Source: Bhargavaea beijingensis (GTDB lineage Bacteria > Bacillota > Bacilli > Bacillales_A > Planococcaceae). From it: a DNA stretch of 39,781 bases. Where the stretch lies: assembly GCF_900101985.1 (NCBI RefSeq), contig NZ_FNAR01000023.1:1-39781 (forward strand). Reading direction: 5' to 3'. The notes beneath the pieces are model-generated. The model searched no databases and had not been told where the DNA came from. It saw nothing but the letters and a program-made list of their open reading frames with translations. Of this stretch, positions 24,496-32,682 are shown in pieces (the first letter of the stretch is position 1; every line of letters starts with the position of its first letter). Made by a program: the position numbers and the translations under genes.

Positions 24496-24616
24496 TTCAT
24501 TCGCGCAAACAAATCAGTCGGGCTTGCGAACCTCAAATGTTAAGCAACCCCCCAATGCTTTCAAGAATTTCGTACACAAATCCTATTGGCACCCAAAGTG
24601 ATGACGTCATAAGCAA

Positions 24617-24640
24617 AGCCCCGCCGTTCCCGGCGGGGCT
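24617..24640. terminator. Bidirectional terminator
   Basis: AGCCCCGCCG and CGGCGGGGCT form a perfect 10-bp stem with a 4-nt loop between the converging AtoE and acyl-CoA dehydrogenase genes. T-tracts on both sides are weak. Confidence 0.7.
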
Positions 24641-24648
24641 TGCCTCAC

Positions 24649-25842
24649 TTATTCACCCGGCGTCCATGCCGGCAGCATCTTGTTGAGCGGTTTTTCCTGG
24701 CGGTAGCCAAGCACATATTCCGCCTGCATAATCGTGTGAATTTCACGGGTGCCCTCGTAGATGACAGGCGCCTTGGAGTTCCGCAGATACCTGGCGACCG
24801 GGTAGTCATCCGAATAGCCGTAGGCACCGTGGATCTGGAAGGCGTCGTCCGCTGCTTGGTTCGCAAAGTCACACGCCTGCCACTTGGCCAATGACGTCGC
24901 ACGCGTGTTCCGCACGCCCCGGTTTTTCAGTTCTCCCGCACGATACACGAGCAACCGGCTCATCTGGTAGCCCGCTTCCATGTTGGCGATCATCTGCTGG
25001 ACCAGCTGGTGCTTTCCGATCGGCTTGCCGAACGTCTCCCGTTCATGGCAATATTTCACACTAGCCTCGAGGCAGGCCCGGATCAGCCCGACAGCTCCTG
25101 CCGCGACGGTGAAGCGTCCGTTATCGAGCGAGGCCATGGCGATTTTGAAGCCCTCGCCTTCTTCCCCGAGCCGGTTCTCCACCGGGATGCGGACATTTTC
25201 AAAAAACAGTTCACCCGTGTTCCCCGCCCGGATGCCGTATTTATTCTTGATCGCTTTTGATGAAATACCGGGCATCGTCCGCTCGACGATAAAAGCAGTG
25301 ATGCCGTGGTGTTTTTTCGCCTTGTCGGTATAGGCAAACACGAGGAAATGATCCGCCTGGTCGCATAGCGAAATCCATGTCTTCTGCCCGTTCAGCACAT
25401 AGTGTTCGCCGTCACGCACGGCTGTCGACGACATTGCCGCGACGTCCGATCCGGCGCCGGGCTCGGTCAGCCCGAATGCGCCGATTTTCTCCCCCTTCGC
25501 CTGAGGAACAAGGTACTTCTGTTTCTGCTCCTCTGTGCCCCACTGCAGGAGCGACATCGAGTTTAATCCGGTGTGGACGGAAACGGCAGTACGGAAGGTT
25601 GTGTCGCCGCGCTCCAGTTCCTCGCACAGGATGGCAAGGGCGTTGTAGTCCATTCCGCTCCCCCCGTATTTTTCCGGGATGCAGACGCCCATGAACCCGA
25701 GATCGGCAAGGCGCTTCCATATCACCGGGTCGAACTTGCCTTCCGTATCCCACTTGGAGATATTCGGCACGATTTCATCATCCGTGAACTTTCTTGCTGT
25801 CTTACGGAGCAAATCCTGCTCATCCGTGAACCGGAAATCCAT
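24649..25842 (-). CDS. Acyl-CoA dehydrogenase, glutaryl-CoA-dehydrogenase-like
   Basis: 397 aa, normal length; ATG 25842 follows GAAAGGAGAGGG. It is an FAD enzyme that oxidises acyl-CoA to 2-enoyl-CoA. GAFGLTEPGAGSD (about 121-133) and KTWIS are the FAD/substrate signatures, ETFGKPIGKHQLVQ comes later, and the catalytic Glu is in IYEGTREIH (about 364). Two stretches recall glutaryl-CoA dehydrogenase: ERGDTTFRTAVSVHTG (Arg at about 84) and the end segment with the catalytic Glu. It is the third gene of an operon with lysine 6-dehydrogenase and an aldehyde dehydrogenase, 25 bp after the former. Context suggests glutaryl-CoA as substrate, but a short- or medium-chain acyl-CoA is possible. Confidence 0.85.
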   Translation of the reverse strand: MDFRFTDEQDLLRKTARKFTDDEIVPNISKWDTEGKFDPVIWKRLADLGFMGVCIPEKYGGSGMDYNALAILCEELERGDTTFRTAVSVHTGLNSMSLLQWGTEEQKQKYLVPQAKGEKIGAFGLTEPGAGSDVAAMSSTAVRDGEHYVLNGQKTWISLCDQADHFLVFAYTDKAKKHHGITAFIVERTMPGISSKAIKNKYGIRAGNTGELFFENVRIPVENRLGEEGEGFKIAMASLDNGRFTVAAGAVGLIRACLEASVKYCHERETFGKPIGKHQLVQQMIANMEAGYQMSRLLVYRAGELKNRGVRNTRATSLAKWQACDFANQAADDAFQIHGAYGYSDDYPVARYLRNSKAPVIYEGTREIHTIMQAEYVLGYRQEKPLNKMLPAWTPGE

Positions 25843-25867
25843 TGTCCCCTCTCCTTTCCGTCCCCGC

Positions 25868-27034
25868 TTAAACCGTTGCCGCCGTCTCGGACGACGTCTC
25901 GATAATGTTCACGCCGCGCTTCTTCATTTCTTTGATATAGGCATCACCCGGCACGATCACTTCCGGCGGATGGACGCCACGCTTTTTGATCGTCCCGCCG
26001 CCGATCATCTGGGCGACAACAGAAATGGTGTTCGCTGTCGCACGGGCCATTGCAGTTACGTTGGCCTGCGGATCCTTCTCGGTAATCATGTCATACTCGT
26101 AATACGCCTCTTCCCCGTCTTTGGTCCCTTTCACGATGACACGGAGAAGAACCGCATCCTTCTTGTCCCCGAGCCGTAGCTTTGGCGTCAGGTGCTCCTT
26201 CACCACCTCACGGACTTTCACCTGCTGTCCGCCGACCGTCACTTCGGAATCGCGCGACAGCAGACCGAGGTCGACGAGCAGTTGGAACTTTTCGGCATGC
26301 CCCTGATATCGGATTGTCTTGTATTCGAGGGTGTCCAGGTGCGGGAATGACTTTGACAGCGTCGACGTGCCGCCGGATGTATGGAACGCCTCAAGCTCAC
26401 CGTAGCCGTCGAACCGGACCATCTCGATCTCGCTCAGGGATGGCACTTCTTTTACTTCGCCTTCCCGGATGACGAGAGACGGGTCCGTGTAATGGTCAAA
26501 GACCCCTTCCAGGGAAAAGACGATGTTGTAATTAAGCGGCGGTTCCGGTTCGACCGGAATCCCTCCGACAAACAGCCGGATCGACTCTGCCTTGTCGAGC
26601 TTGCCAGCTCCATAGCCGGACAAAATATTGATCATGCCCGGTGCAACGCCCAAATCCGGAATCAGGGTGACGCCCTTTTTCTCTGCCTCTGTTGAAAGGT
26701 CGAGGACTGCATCGGTGGCACCGCCGATGTGGCCACCAAGGTCGACGCAATGTACGCCGGCCGCAATCGCCGTTCGGGCGACTTTCTCGTTGAATGTATA
26801 AAACAGCGCGTTGATGACGACATCGCCAAGGGACATAACTTCCTTAAGCTGGGCATCATCCGTCGCATCCAGCCTCAGGATGTCCATCTTGTCCGACATC
26901 AGCTTCGCTGCGAAGTCTTCTGCCTGCCGGACATCCAGGTCCGTAAGCCATACTTTCTCCACCCTATCGCTTTTGACAAGATCCCTTGCAGCTTCCTTTC
27001 CCATCAGTCCTGCTCCGAGTACGACTACTTTCAT
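25868..27034 (-). CDS. Lysine 6-dehydrogenase (saccharopine dehydrogenase family)
   Basis: 388 aa from ATG 27034, with AAAGGGGAG upstream. The NAD-binding start is [17 protein letters not shown] (about 3-19). Conserved blocks include [46 protein letters not shown] (about 142-161), [19 protein letters not shown] and the ending KKRGV with PPEVIVPGD. From memory these match the Geobacillus lysine 6-dehydrogenase closely along the entire length. That enzyme oxidatively deaminates the 6-amino group of lysine, giving 2-aminoadipate semialdehyde, which cyclises to piperideine-6-carboxylate. It lies 23 bp after the aldehyde dehydrogenase gene, which would supply the next step. Confidence 0.87.
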   Translation of the reverse strand: MKVVVLGAGLMGKEAARDLVKSDRVEKVWLTDLDVRQAEDFAAKLMSDKMDILRLDATDDAQLKEVMSLGDVVINALFYTFNEKVARTAIAAGVHCVDLGGHIGGATDAVLDLSTEAEKKGVTLIPDLGVAPGMINILSGYGAGKLDKAESIRLFVGGIPVEPEPPLNYNIVFSLEGVFDHYTDPSLVIREGEVKEVPSLSEIEMVRFDGYGELEAFHTSGGTSTLSKSFPHLDTLEYKTIRYQGHAEKFQLLVDLGLLSRDSEVTVGGQQVKVREVVKEHLTPKLRLGDKKDAVLLRVIVKGTKDGEEAYYEYDMITEKDPQANVTAMARATANTISVVAQMIGGGTIKKRGVHPPEVIVPGDAYIKEMKKRGVNIIETSSETAATV

Positions 27035-27057
27035 TCTGCTCTCCCCTTTCGCCTGGC

Positions 27058-28536
27058 TTATTCTGTATCGATCTGTGCCCGCTGCAGTTTGCCGCTGTAG
27101 TCCACGTAGATGCTCTTCCATTCGGTGAAGACATCGAGCGCGGCCACCCCCGAGTCCCGGTGGCCGTTGCCGGTCCCTTTCGTGCCTCCGAACGGCAGGT
27201 GGATTTCTGCCCCGGTCGTTCCCGCATTCACATAGACGATTCCCGTGTCCAGGTCTCGCTGGGCACGGAATGCCTGATTGACATCCCGTGTGAAAATCGA
27301 GCTTGACAGCCCGTATGTCACACTATTGTTCACTTCAATCGCTTCATCCAGGCTGCCCACCTCAATAAGCGAGATGACCGGGCCAAAAATCTCCTCCTGG
27401 GCTATCCTGCTGTCCCACTTCACGTCGGTGAAGAGGGTCGGCTCGTAGTAATATCCGCCTTTCTGCCCTTCGTCTTCGAGAACCCGGCCGCCTGCAAGCA
27501 GCTTTGCGCCTTCCTGTTGTCCGATCTCCACATACCCGTGGATTTTCTCGAGTGCGGCTGCATTGATGACCGGTCCCACCTTTACCGACTCATCGAGGCC
27601 GTCGCCAATGGTGAGGCTTTTCATCTGTTCTAGCAGACGCTGTTCCAGCTCTTTTTTCACATCCCGGTGGACGATGACCCGGCTGCATGCCGTGCATCGC
27701 TGTCCGGCCGTACCGAAGGCGCTCCATAAAATGCCTTCAACAGCAAGATCGAGGTCGGCATCATCCATCACGATGACCGCGTTTTTGCCGCCCATTTCAA
27801 GCGATACTTTCTTCAGATGGCGTCCTCCGAGTTCCGCGACACGGCGTCCGGTTTCCGTCGACCCCGTAAACGAGATGACACGGATATCGGGATGCTCGAT
27901 CATCGCTGTTCCAACTTCTCCCCCGCTTCCGAACACGACGTTCGCCACCCCCGGCGGCAAACCGACTTCTTCAAAAATCTTCGCCATTTCATAAGCCATC
28001 ATCGGTGTTTCGGTTGCCGGCTTCCAGATGAATGTATTCCCTGCGACAATTGCCGGGAACGACTTCCACGTCGCGATGGCGACCGGGAAGTTCCACGGCG
28101 TGATCAGGCCGACGACTCCGATCGGTGCCCGCACGCTCATGGCGAACTTGTCCTGCAGTTCTGACGGGACGGTCTCCCCGAACAGGCGGCGCCCCTCGCC
28201 GGCCATGTAAAACGCCATGTCAATTCCTTCCTGGACTTCGCCGCGCCCTTCTTCGATCACCTTGCCCATTTCTTTCGTAAGCACCTGTGCAAGATGCTCC
28301 TTGCGCTCTTTCATGAGGCGGCCGATTTCATAAAGGTAATCCGCCCGTTTTGGTGCCGGAACAAGTGCCCATTCTTTCTGTGCCCGCTTTGCAGCCTTTA
28401 CCGCTTCGTCCACATCGGATTTTCCGGAAAGCTTTACCTCACATAACGTCTCCCCGTTTGCAGGGTTCACGACCGCCGTATAATCGGCTCCGCCGCCTTC
28501 CTGCCAGGATCCGTTGATGTAGTTATTTAGCTTCAT
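27058..28536 (-). CDS. Aldehyde dehydrogenase (likely 2-aminoadipate semialdehyde dehydrogenase)
   Basis: 492 aa from ATG 28536; the open frame continues to 28635, but [11 protein letters not shown] is the usual ALDH opening and AAGGGGAG precedes it. NAD(P)-dependent ALDH fold: [12 protein letters not shown] (about 147-158), cofactor loop [10 protein letters not shown] (about 223-232), catalytic Glu in LEMGG (Glu247) and nucleophile Cys281 in GQRCTACS. The C-terminal [18 protein letters not shown] recalls the antiquitin (ALDH7) form, which acts on 2-aminoadipate semialdehyde. First gene of the lysine operon; a perfect CcpA cre match lies 30 bp upstream of the ATG. The product would be 2-aminoadipate. 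The substrate is inferred. Confidence 0.85.
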   Translation of the reverse strand: MKLNNYINGSWQEGGGADYTAVVNPANGETLCEVKLSGKSDVDEAVKAAKRAQKEWALVPAPKRADYLYEIGRLMKERKEHLAQVLTKEMGKVIEEGRGEVQEGIDMAFYMAGEGRRLFGETVPSELQDKFAMSVRAPIGVVGLITPWNFPVAIATWKSFPAIVAGNTFIWKPATETPMMAYEMAKIFEEVGLPPGVANVVFGSGGEVGTAMIEHPDIRVISFTGSTETGRRVAELGGRHLKKVSLEMGGKNAVIVMDDADLDLAVEGILWSAFGTAGQRCTACSRVIVHRDVKKELEQRLLEQMKSLTIGDGLDESVKVGPVINAAALEKIHGYVEIGQQEGAKLLAGGRVLEDEGQKGGYYYEPTLFTDVKWDSRIAQEEIFGPVISLIEVGSLDEAIEVNNSVTYGLSSSIFTRDVNQAFRAQRDLDTGIVYVNAGTTGAEIHLPFGGTKGTGNGHRDSGVAALDVFTEWKSIYVDYSGKLQRAQIDTE

Positions 28537-28565
28537 GTCCAAGCTCCCCTTTCCCAAACCTTTAT

Positions 28566-28579
28566 TGAAACCGCTTTCA
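28566..28579. promoter_or_regulatory. CcpA cre site of the lysine operon
   Basis: TGAAACCGCTTTCA matches the cre consensus TGAAANCGNTTNCA at every fixed position and is close to palindromic. It lies 30 bp upstream of the aldehyde dehydrogenase ATG, a typical location for catabolite repression. I do not see a strong sigma-A promoter near it. Confidence 0.7.
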
Positions 28580-28668
28580 TTGTCCTTTTTCGACAACTTC
28601 AGCCGGATTCCTTCCAGAATTTTTGAATTATTCATGCTAATTTTTTATTTCATGTCAGTCCGCAGAAA

Positions 28669-28700
28669 TCAAAAAACCCGCAGGCAATTGCCTGCGGATT
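28669..28700 (-). terminator. Terminator of the efflux pump gene
   Basis: The minus strand has CCGCAGGCAATTGCCTGCGG (about 28678-28697), a perfect self-complementary stem, followed by GTTTTTTG. It lies about 10 nt after the MFS stop at 28709. Confidence 0.85.
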
Positions 28701-28708
28701 CATCTTAT

Positions 28709-30241
28709 TCATTCGGGACGGGGAGTATGAGCCGGCTTCCCGCCCCTGACAGGATTTCCGCCTGCCGCCTTCATGGCCTCCGCCTGTGCCATCGGAGGAA
28801 CGACCCGCTTGACGAAGAACGTCAGGATGAGCGCGATGAAAACGATGACGGTACAAACAAAGTAAGCGAAATTGACGCCGTGGAGAAGCGCTTCCTGGGC
28901 GATGCGGGCCTTGGCTGCCGCTGCATCCGCACCCGTTAGTCCTGCAGCATCCCCCATCAGAGAAGCGGTTTCGGATTCTGTTCGCTTGTTCATGACCGTC
29001 ATGAGAAACGCGGAACCGATCGCCCCTGACACCTGCTGGAGCGTATTGTTCATCGCGGTGCCATGAGGGTTCATCTGCATCGGCAGCTGGTTCAGCCCGT
29101 TCGTCATGATCGGCATGTTGACCATCGACATCCCGAACATGCGGACCGTATACACGGCCATGATATAGTAGTAGCCCGAATCGATTTCCAGACGGCTCAG
29201 CATGAATGTCGTCACCGTCGTGATGAGCAGGCCGGAGATCGCGAGTGTGCGCGGTCCGTACTTATCAAACAGCCGCCCGGTGATCGGCGACATGATTCCC
29301 ATGATGACTGCGCCAGGAAGCATGAGAAGGCCCGAATGTAACGGCGATATCCCCCGTACGTTCTGTACGTAGATCGGAGTGAGCAGCATCCCCGAGAACA
29401 TCGCGATGGATAGCACGACCAAGATGACCGTCGAAAGAGTGAACATCGGATGCTTATAAATCCGGAATTCCAGCATCGGAACCGGCATGCTCAGCTGCCG
29501 GCGGATAAAGGCAGTGAGGGCGATTGCTCCAATAATGATGGTGAGGTAAACCTGCGGATGAGCCCACCCTTTATCGCCTGCCATGCTGAATCCGTAGAGC
29601 AGCCCGCCAAATCCGAGGCTCGACAGGATGATCGACAGGACATCCAGCCGGACATCCCGAGTCTCCATGATGTTCTTCAGCTTAAAGAAGGCGATCAGGA
29701 TGACGAGTATTGCAAACGGCAAGACCATCCAGAAAAGCACGCGCCATGAGTACTGCTCAACAATCCAGCCGGACAAAGTCGGGCCGATTGCCGGCGCGGT
29801 GATCATGACAAGACCAAGATAGCCCATTGCGGTTCCCCGCTTTTCCACCGGAAAAGCGACGAGCATGACGTTCATCAAAAGCGGCATCATCATGGCGGAA
29901 CCGGATGCCTGTATCATCCGGGCGATGACCAGCACGATAAATGAAGGCGCAAGTGCTGCCGTCAGCGTACCGACCGTGAACAGCGTCATCGCTGTCAGGA
30001 AGAGGCTCCGGTTTGTGAACCTTTGGATAAAGAACGCGCTCGCCGGGATCAAAATCCCGTTCATGAGCATATAGCCGGTCGTCAGCCACTGCACCTGTGC
30101 CGGGTTCACCTGGAATTCGACCATGATGACCGGAAGTGCCACGTTCAGCAGCGTATTGTTCAAAAACGCAACAAACGCCCCGAAAAAGAGGACCGCAATC
30201 ATCGCATACGGGGGTTTGGCGTGGAGTTGTTGCTCATTCAA
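28709..30241 (-). CDS. MFS drug efflux transporter, DHA2 (EmrB/QacA) family
   Basis: 510 aa with about 14 hydrophobic segments, the DHA2 hallmark. Start TTG 30241 is preferred: GGAGG lies 8 nt upstream, and translation from it gives MNEQQLHAKPPYAM. NNTLLNVALPVIMVEF (about 28-43) is the helix-1 motif, NRSLFLTAMTLFTVG the loop 2-3 region, and GPTLSGWIVEQYSWRVLFW (about 155-173) the helix-5 motif C plus following loop. It uses proton motive force to expel drugs or metabolites; LmrB-like proteins are similar. A TetR gene is transcribed divergently and two matching operator sites lie between them, so it is probably induced by its own substrate. Confidence 0.92.
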   Translation of the reverse strand: MNEQQLHAKPPYAMIAVLFFGAFVAFLNNTLLNVALPVIMVEFQVNPAQVQWLTTGYMLMNGILIPASAFFIQRFTNRSLFLTAMTLFTVGTLTAALAPSFIVLVIARMIQASGSAMMMPLLMNVMLVAFPVEKRGTAMGYLGLVMITAPAIGPTLSGWIVEQYSWRVLFWMVLPFAILVILIAFFKLKNIMETRDVRLDVLSIILSSLGFGGLLYGFSMAGDKGWAHPQVYLTIIIGAIALTAFIRRQLSMPVPMLEFRIYKHPMFTLSTVILVVLSIAMFSGMLLTPIYVQNVRGISPLHSGLLMLPGAVIMGIMSPITGRLFDKYGPRTLAISGLLITTVTTFMLSRLEIDSGYYYIMAVYTVRMFGMSMVNMPIMTNGLNQLPMQMNPHGTAMNNTLQQVSGAIGSAFLMTVMNKRTESETASLMGDAAGLTGADAAAAKARIAQEALLHGVNFAYFVCTVIVFIALILTFFVKRVVPPMAQAEAMKAAGGNPVRGGKPAHTPRPE

Positions 30242-30307
30242 TTTTCATTCCTCCGTTCAAAGCGATCCACTTGTTCCGCAGTCCGAATAAAATCGCGTGA
30301 AAACTAT

Positions 30308-30335
30308 TTTATACCGTCGGTACAATCATTTCAAC
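30308..30335 (-). promoter_or_regulatory. Promoter of the efflux pump gene
   Basis: On the minus strand TTGAAA (30330-30335) and TATAAA (30308-30313) are 16 bp apart. The operator at 30311-30325 covers the -10 and the spacer, so a bound repressor would block polymerase. Confidence 0.6.
30311..30325. promoter_or_regulatory. TetR operator 1 (efflux pump side)
   Basis: TATACCGTCGGTACA has the 11-bp palindrome TACCG-T-CGGTA at its centre. Read on the minus strand it shares ACCNANGGTATAAAA with the second site at 30398. It overlaps the efflux pump promoter. Confidence 0.6.
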
Positions 30336-30362
30336 AGTTAAGTCTCGATTTGGCATAAAAAA

Positions 30363-30391
30363 TTGAGAAGCACAGACAAATCAATTATAAT
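30363..30391 (+). promoter_or_regulatory. Promoter of the TetR gene
   Basis: TTGAGA (30363-30368) and TATAAT (30386-30391) are exactly 17 bp apart. Transcription would start near 30398, the first base of the second operator. Confidence 0.75.
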
Positions 30392-30397
30392 TCAATT

Positions 30398-30412
30398 TAG
30401 ACCAATGGTATA
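30398..30412. promoter_or_regulatory. TetR operator 2 (autoregulatory side)
   Basis: TAGACCAATGGTATA is an imperfect palindrome around ACCA-A-TGGT. It starts where transcription of the TetR gene should begin. The form TANACCNNNGGTNTA is approximately shared with operator 1. Both features point to autorepression. Confidence 0.6.
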
Positions 30413-30424
30413 AAAACGTTTTCA
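30411..30424. promoter_or_regulatory. Possible weak cre site in the TetR leader
   Basis: TAAAAACGTTTTCA matches the CcpA cre consensus TGAAANCGNTTNCA except at position 2. It lies after the predicted TetR transcription start. Such AT-rich palindromes arise by chance, so the call is weak. Confidence 0.25.
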
Positions 30425-30453
30425 AGACGTTGGCATACAGAAAGGTGAATGCT

Positions 30454-31332
30454 TTGAACGAACGGAAACAGCACGTGCTGAATGCCGCCAAGCGGCTGTT
30501 CCTGGAAAATGGGTTCGCCAACACCTCCATCCAGAATATCCTGGATGAGGCCGGCATCTCGAAAGGAACGTTTTATAACTACTTTAACTCTAAAAATGAA
30601 TGCCTGATCTCCATCATCGAGGACTCGACAGAAAATTCCTCTGTCCTCCGCGAAGAACTCGCCGCGGGCAGACAGGACGGTCCCGGCCTGCTTGCCGACC
30701 AAATCCTGGTGCGTCTGCAGATGAACCGGGAGCAGAAAATTATCCGCTTATATGAGGCCATTCTCCATTCCGGAGATCCGGACCTGAGAAACTACATGAA
30801 GGCTGTCCATCTATCGGAACTGGCATGGCTTGAACGGCGACTCACGGATGTGTACGGAGAGCAATCCCGTCCTTTTGCCGCCGACGCCGCGCTCATGCAT
30901 TTCGGCATGCTCGGCCAATATCTTCAGTTCGCGCCGGACATCACCTCCACCGAAGAGCTTTCCAATCGCATCCTTTTCGTCACCAAGCGGACTGAAGCGC
31001 TGCTCAAAGATATGGCGGAAACTGATGAGCATCTGCTGGAAGCCGGACAGTTCGTTCTCAGTGCCGACTCTCCGACTCTCCCCTCACCTCGGGGTGTCGC
31101 GGCGGACCTGTTGCGTCTTGCAGACACCCTGCCATCTGAACGCCGGGAAACCGGCAGGGAATTTGCTGTTTTCCTTTCCGGGGAGCTATCCGAGGAAAGG
31201 CCACGCACTGCTCTTCTGAAAACCGTTGCAGTTCCCTTTCGCAGACTGTTTGACGGCCTTCCGAATGAATCGGAAGTCCGGACCGTCATGTCCGCACTCT
31301 GGCGGCTTCTTGCACCTGACGAAATTAGATGA
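30454..31332 (+). CDS. TetR/AcrR family regulator (efflux pump repressor)
   Basis: 292 aa from TTG 30454, chosen because AAAGGTG is about 6 nt upstream; the frame is open to 30430 but lacks a site there. The N-terminal TetR HTH is clear (about 3-50): RKQHVLNAAKRLFLENGF, then SIQNILDEAGISKGTFYNYF. The C-terminal ligand and dimer domain is long; TetR proteins are usually near 200 aa, so about 90 extra residues follow. It lies divergent from a DHA2 efflux pump with paired operators between. The ligand is unknown. An AIM24 gene follows 59 bp later and may be in the same transcript. Confidence 0.9.
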   Translation: MNERKQHVLNAAKRLFLENGFANTSIQNILDEAGISKGTFYNYFNSKNECLISIIEDSTENSSVLREELAAGRQDGPGLLADQILVRLQMNREQKIIRLYEAILHSGDPDLRNYMKAVHLSELAWLERRLTDVYGEQSRPFAADAALMHFGMLGQYLQFAPDITSTEELSNRILFVTKRTEALLKDMAETDEHLLEAGQFVLSADSPTLPSPRGVAADLLRLADTLPSERRETGREFAVFLSGELSEERPRTALLKTVAVPFRRLFDGLPNESEVRTVMSALWRLLAPDEIR

Positions 31333-31391
31333 AACCATCCTGCGCTGTTCATCGTATTCCTGACTATCAAACAGGAAGCGGGGATGAAAAG

Positions 31392-32183
31392 ATGAACAAT
31401 CATGAGATCGACTATGTCCTGCATGGGGATGACATGCAATTCGTGGAAGTGGAATTGGATCCTTCCGAAACAGTTATCGCAGAAGCAGGAAGCCTGATGA
31501 TGATGGAGGACGGCATCGCAATGGAGACCGTTTTCGGAGACGGATCAGGCGGAGGCGGCGGCCTGTTCGGCAAACTCAAGGGTGCCGGCAAGCGGCTGAT
31601 TACCGGGGAGAGCCTGTTCATGACGACATTCACGAACACAGGTACAGGGAAGAATCATGTTTCGTTCGCTTCCCCTTATCCGGGCAAGATCATCCCTATC
31701 GATCTCAGCCAGGAAGGCGGCAAAATCATCTGCCAGAAGGATGCCTTCCTGGCCGCAGCCAAGGGCGTCTCCATCGGGGTGGAGTTCCAGCGCAGGCTCG
31801 GCACCGGATTCTTCGGCGGCGAAGGCTTCATCATGCAAAAGCTTGAAGGCGATGGCATGGCATTTATCCACGCGGGCGGAACCATTCATGAAAAGAACCT
31901 GACACCGGGGGAAATCCTGCGGGTTGACACCGGCTGTTTCGTGGCAATGACGCACGACGTTGACTACAACATCGAAACCGTCAAAGGCGTCAAGACGGCC
32001 CTGTTCGGCGGCGAGGGGCTGTTCTTTGCAACACTCCGGGGACCCGGAAAAGTGTGGGTCCAGTCCCTTCCGTTCTCGCGGCTTGCGAGCCGCGTCTTTG
32101 CAGCCGCCCCCTACACACCGGGCGAATCAAAAGGTGAAGGCAGCGTCGCCGGCGGACTGTTCGATCTTCTCGGCGGCAAATAA
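31392..32183 (+). CDS. AIM24/TIGR00266 family protein
   Basis: 263 aa from ATG 31392, with AGCGGGGA before it. It is a single AIM24 domain (about 10-245), a beta-rich barrel: LHGDDMQFVEVELDPSETV, AEAGSLMMME (about 31-40), GESLFMTTFTN (about 74), PGKIIPIDLS and the repeated GTGFFGGEGF and ALFGGEGLFF motifs. The C-terminal GGLFDLLGGK tail is common in the bacterial group. No signal peptide or membrane segment is seen. Function in bacteria is unknown; the yeast namesake is a mitochondrial inner-membrane protein. It follows the TetR gene on the same strand. Confidence 0.87.
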   Translation: MNNHEIDYVLHGDDMQFVEVELDPSETVIAEAGSLMMMEDGIAMETVFGDGSGGGGGLFGKLKGAGKRLITGESLFMTTFTNTGTGKNHVSFASPYPGKIIPIDLSQEGGKIICQKDAFLAAAKGVSIGVEFQRRLGTGFFGGEGFIMQKLEGDGMAFIHAGGTIHEKNLTPGEILRVDTGCFVAMTHDVDYNIETVKGVKTALFGGEGLFFATLRGPGKVWVQSLPFSRLASRVFAAAPYTPGESKGEGSVAGGLFDLLGGK

Positions 32184-32203
32184 AAGTGCTCAAAAAACAG
32201 GAC

Positions 32204-32240
32204 AAAACCGGCCTTCCCATGCTGGAGGCCGGTTTTGTGT
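32204..32240. terminator. Bidirectional terminator
   Basis: AAAACCGGCC (32204-32213) pairs with GGCCGGTTTT (32227-32236). It is bounded by T-runs on both strands and lies between the AIM24 gene and the converging AbrB-type gene. Confidence 0.85.
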
Positions 32241-32255
32241 ACGTAAAACATCTTA

Positions 32256-32513
32256 TTAGGGGTTCTGGAGTTTCTTCATGTTGCGGAATGACTTCTCATA
32301 GTTGTCCATCAGAAGCCGGTAGCCATCGCCTCTGTCTTCCGGCACCGACAATTCTTCATGTTTGTCGAGAGCTACGCGTCCGTCTTTCCCGATTTCAAAC
32401 AACACTTCATCGCCCGGTTCGAGTTGAAGGTGTTCCATAACTTTCAAGGGCAGCGTCACCCCATGGCTGTTTCCGATCTTCGTGACTTTCCTCTTGATGT
32501 AATTTGATGCCAT
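32256..32513 (-). CDS. AbrB/MazE/SpoVT-type DNA-binding protein
   Basis: 85 aa. The N-terminal swapped-hairpin domain is typical: KRKVTKIGNSHGVTLPLKV (about 7-25) and LEPGDEVLFEIGKDGRV. Such proteins are dimeric DNA-binding regulators or antitoxins. The C-terminal tail (about 50-85) is helical and charged, as in MazE-type antitoxins where it contacts a toxin, but no toxin gene lies next to it on this strand, so it is an orphan in this window. GGGTG is the only ribosome-site candidate near ATG 32513, weak. It ends at a shared terminator with AIM24. Confidence 0.85.
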   Translation of the reverse strand: MASNYIKRKVTKIGNSHGVTLPLKVMEHLQLEPGDEVLFEIGKDGRVALDKHEELSVPEDRGDGYRLLMDNYEKSFRNMKKLQNP

Positions 32514-32562
32514 CGTGTTGCCTACACCCTTTCATTCCATCATCTTACGTTCAGGGGAGCCT

Positions 32563-32589
32563 ATTATAACAGACTTCCCTGATTTTCAA
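32563..32589 (-). promoter_or_regulatory. Promoter of the AbrB-type gene
   Basis: The minus strand has TGT followed by TATAAT (hexamer 32563-32568), a perfect extended -10, with TTGAAA (32584-32589) 15 bp upstream. Confidence 0.65.
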
Positions 32590-32639
32590 TCTTCATGCCT
32601 GCCGGTCGCAGCGGACTCTATTCATGACACGAATAAAAG

Positions 32640-32672
32640 ACGGACTTGTCGGATACCGACAGGTCCGTTTTT
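32640..32672. terminator. Terminator of the SEC-C gene
   Basis: ACGGACTTGTCGG (32640-32652) pairs with CGACAGGTCCGT (32657-32668), with one G-T pair, flanked by CTTTTATT on the minus strand and TTTTT on the plus strand. It follows the minus-strand stop at 32683. Confidence 0.75.
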
Positions 32673-32682
32673 GGCAGATTGA

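Noticed and set aside
24602-24609. TGACGTCA palindrome near the AtoE gene end
   Set aside because: It lies downstream of both converging genes and the same octamer also occurs inside the AtoE gene, so chance is the simplest reading.
28537-28635. A 33-codon N-terminal extension of the aldehyde dehydrogenase
   Set aside because: It would cover the cre site and reads as low-quality sequence. The normal ALDH opening begins at 28536 with its own ribosome site.
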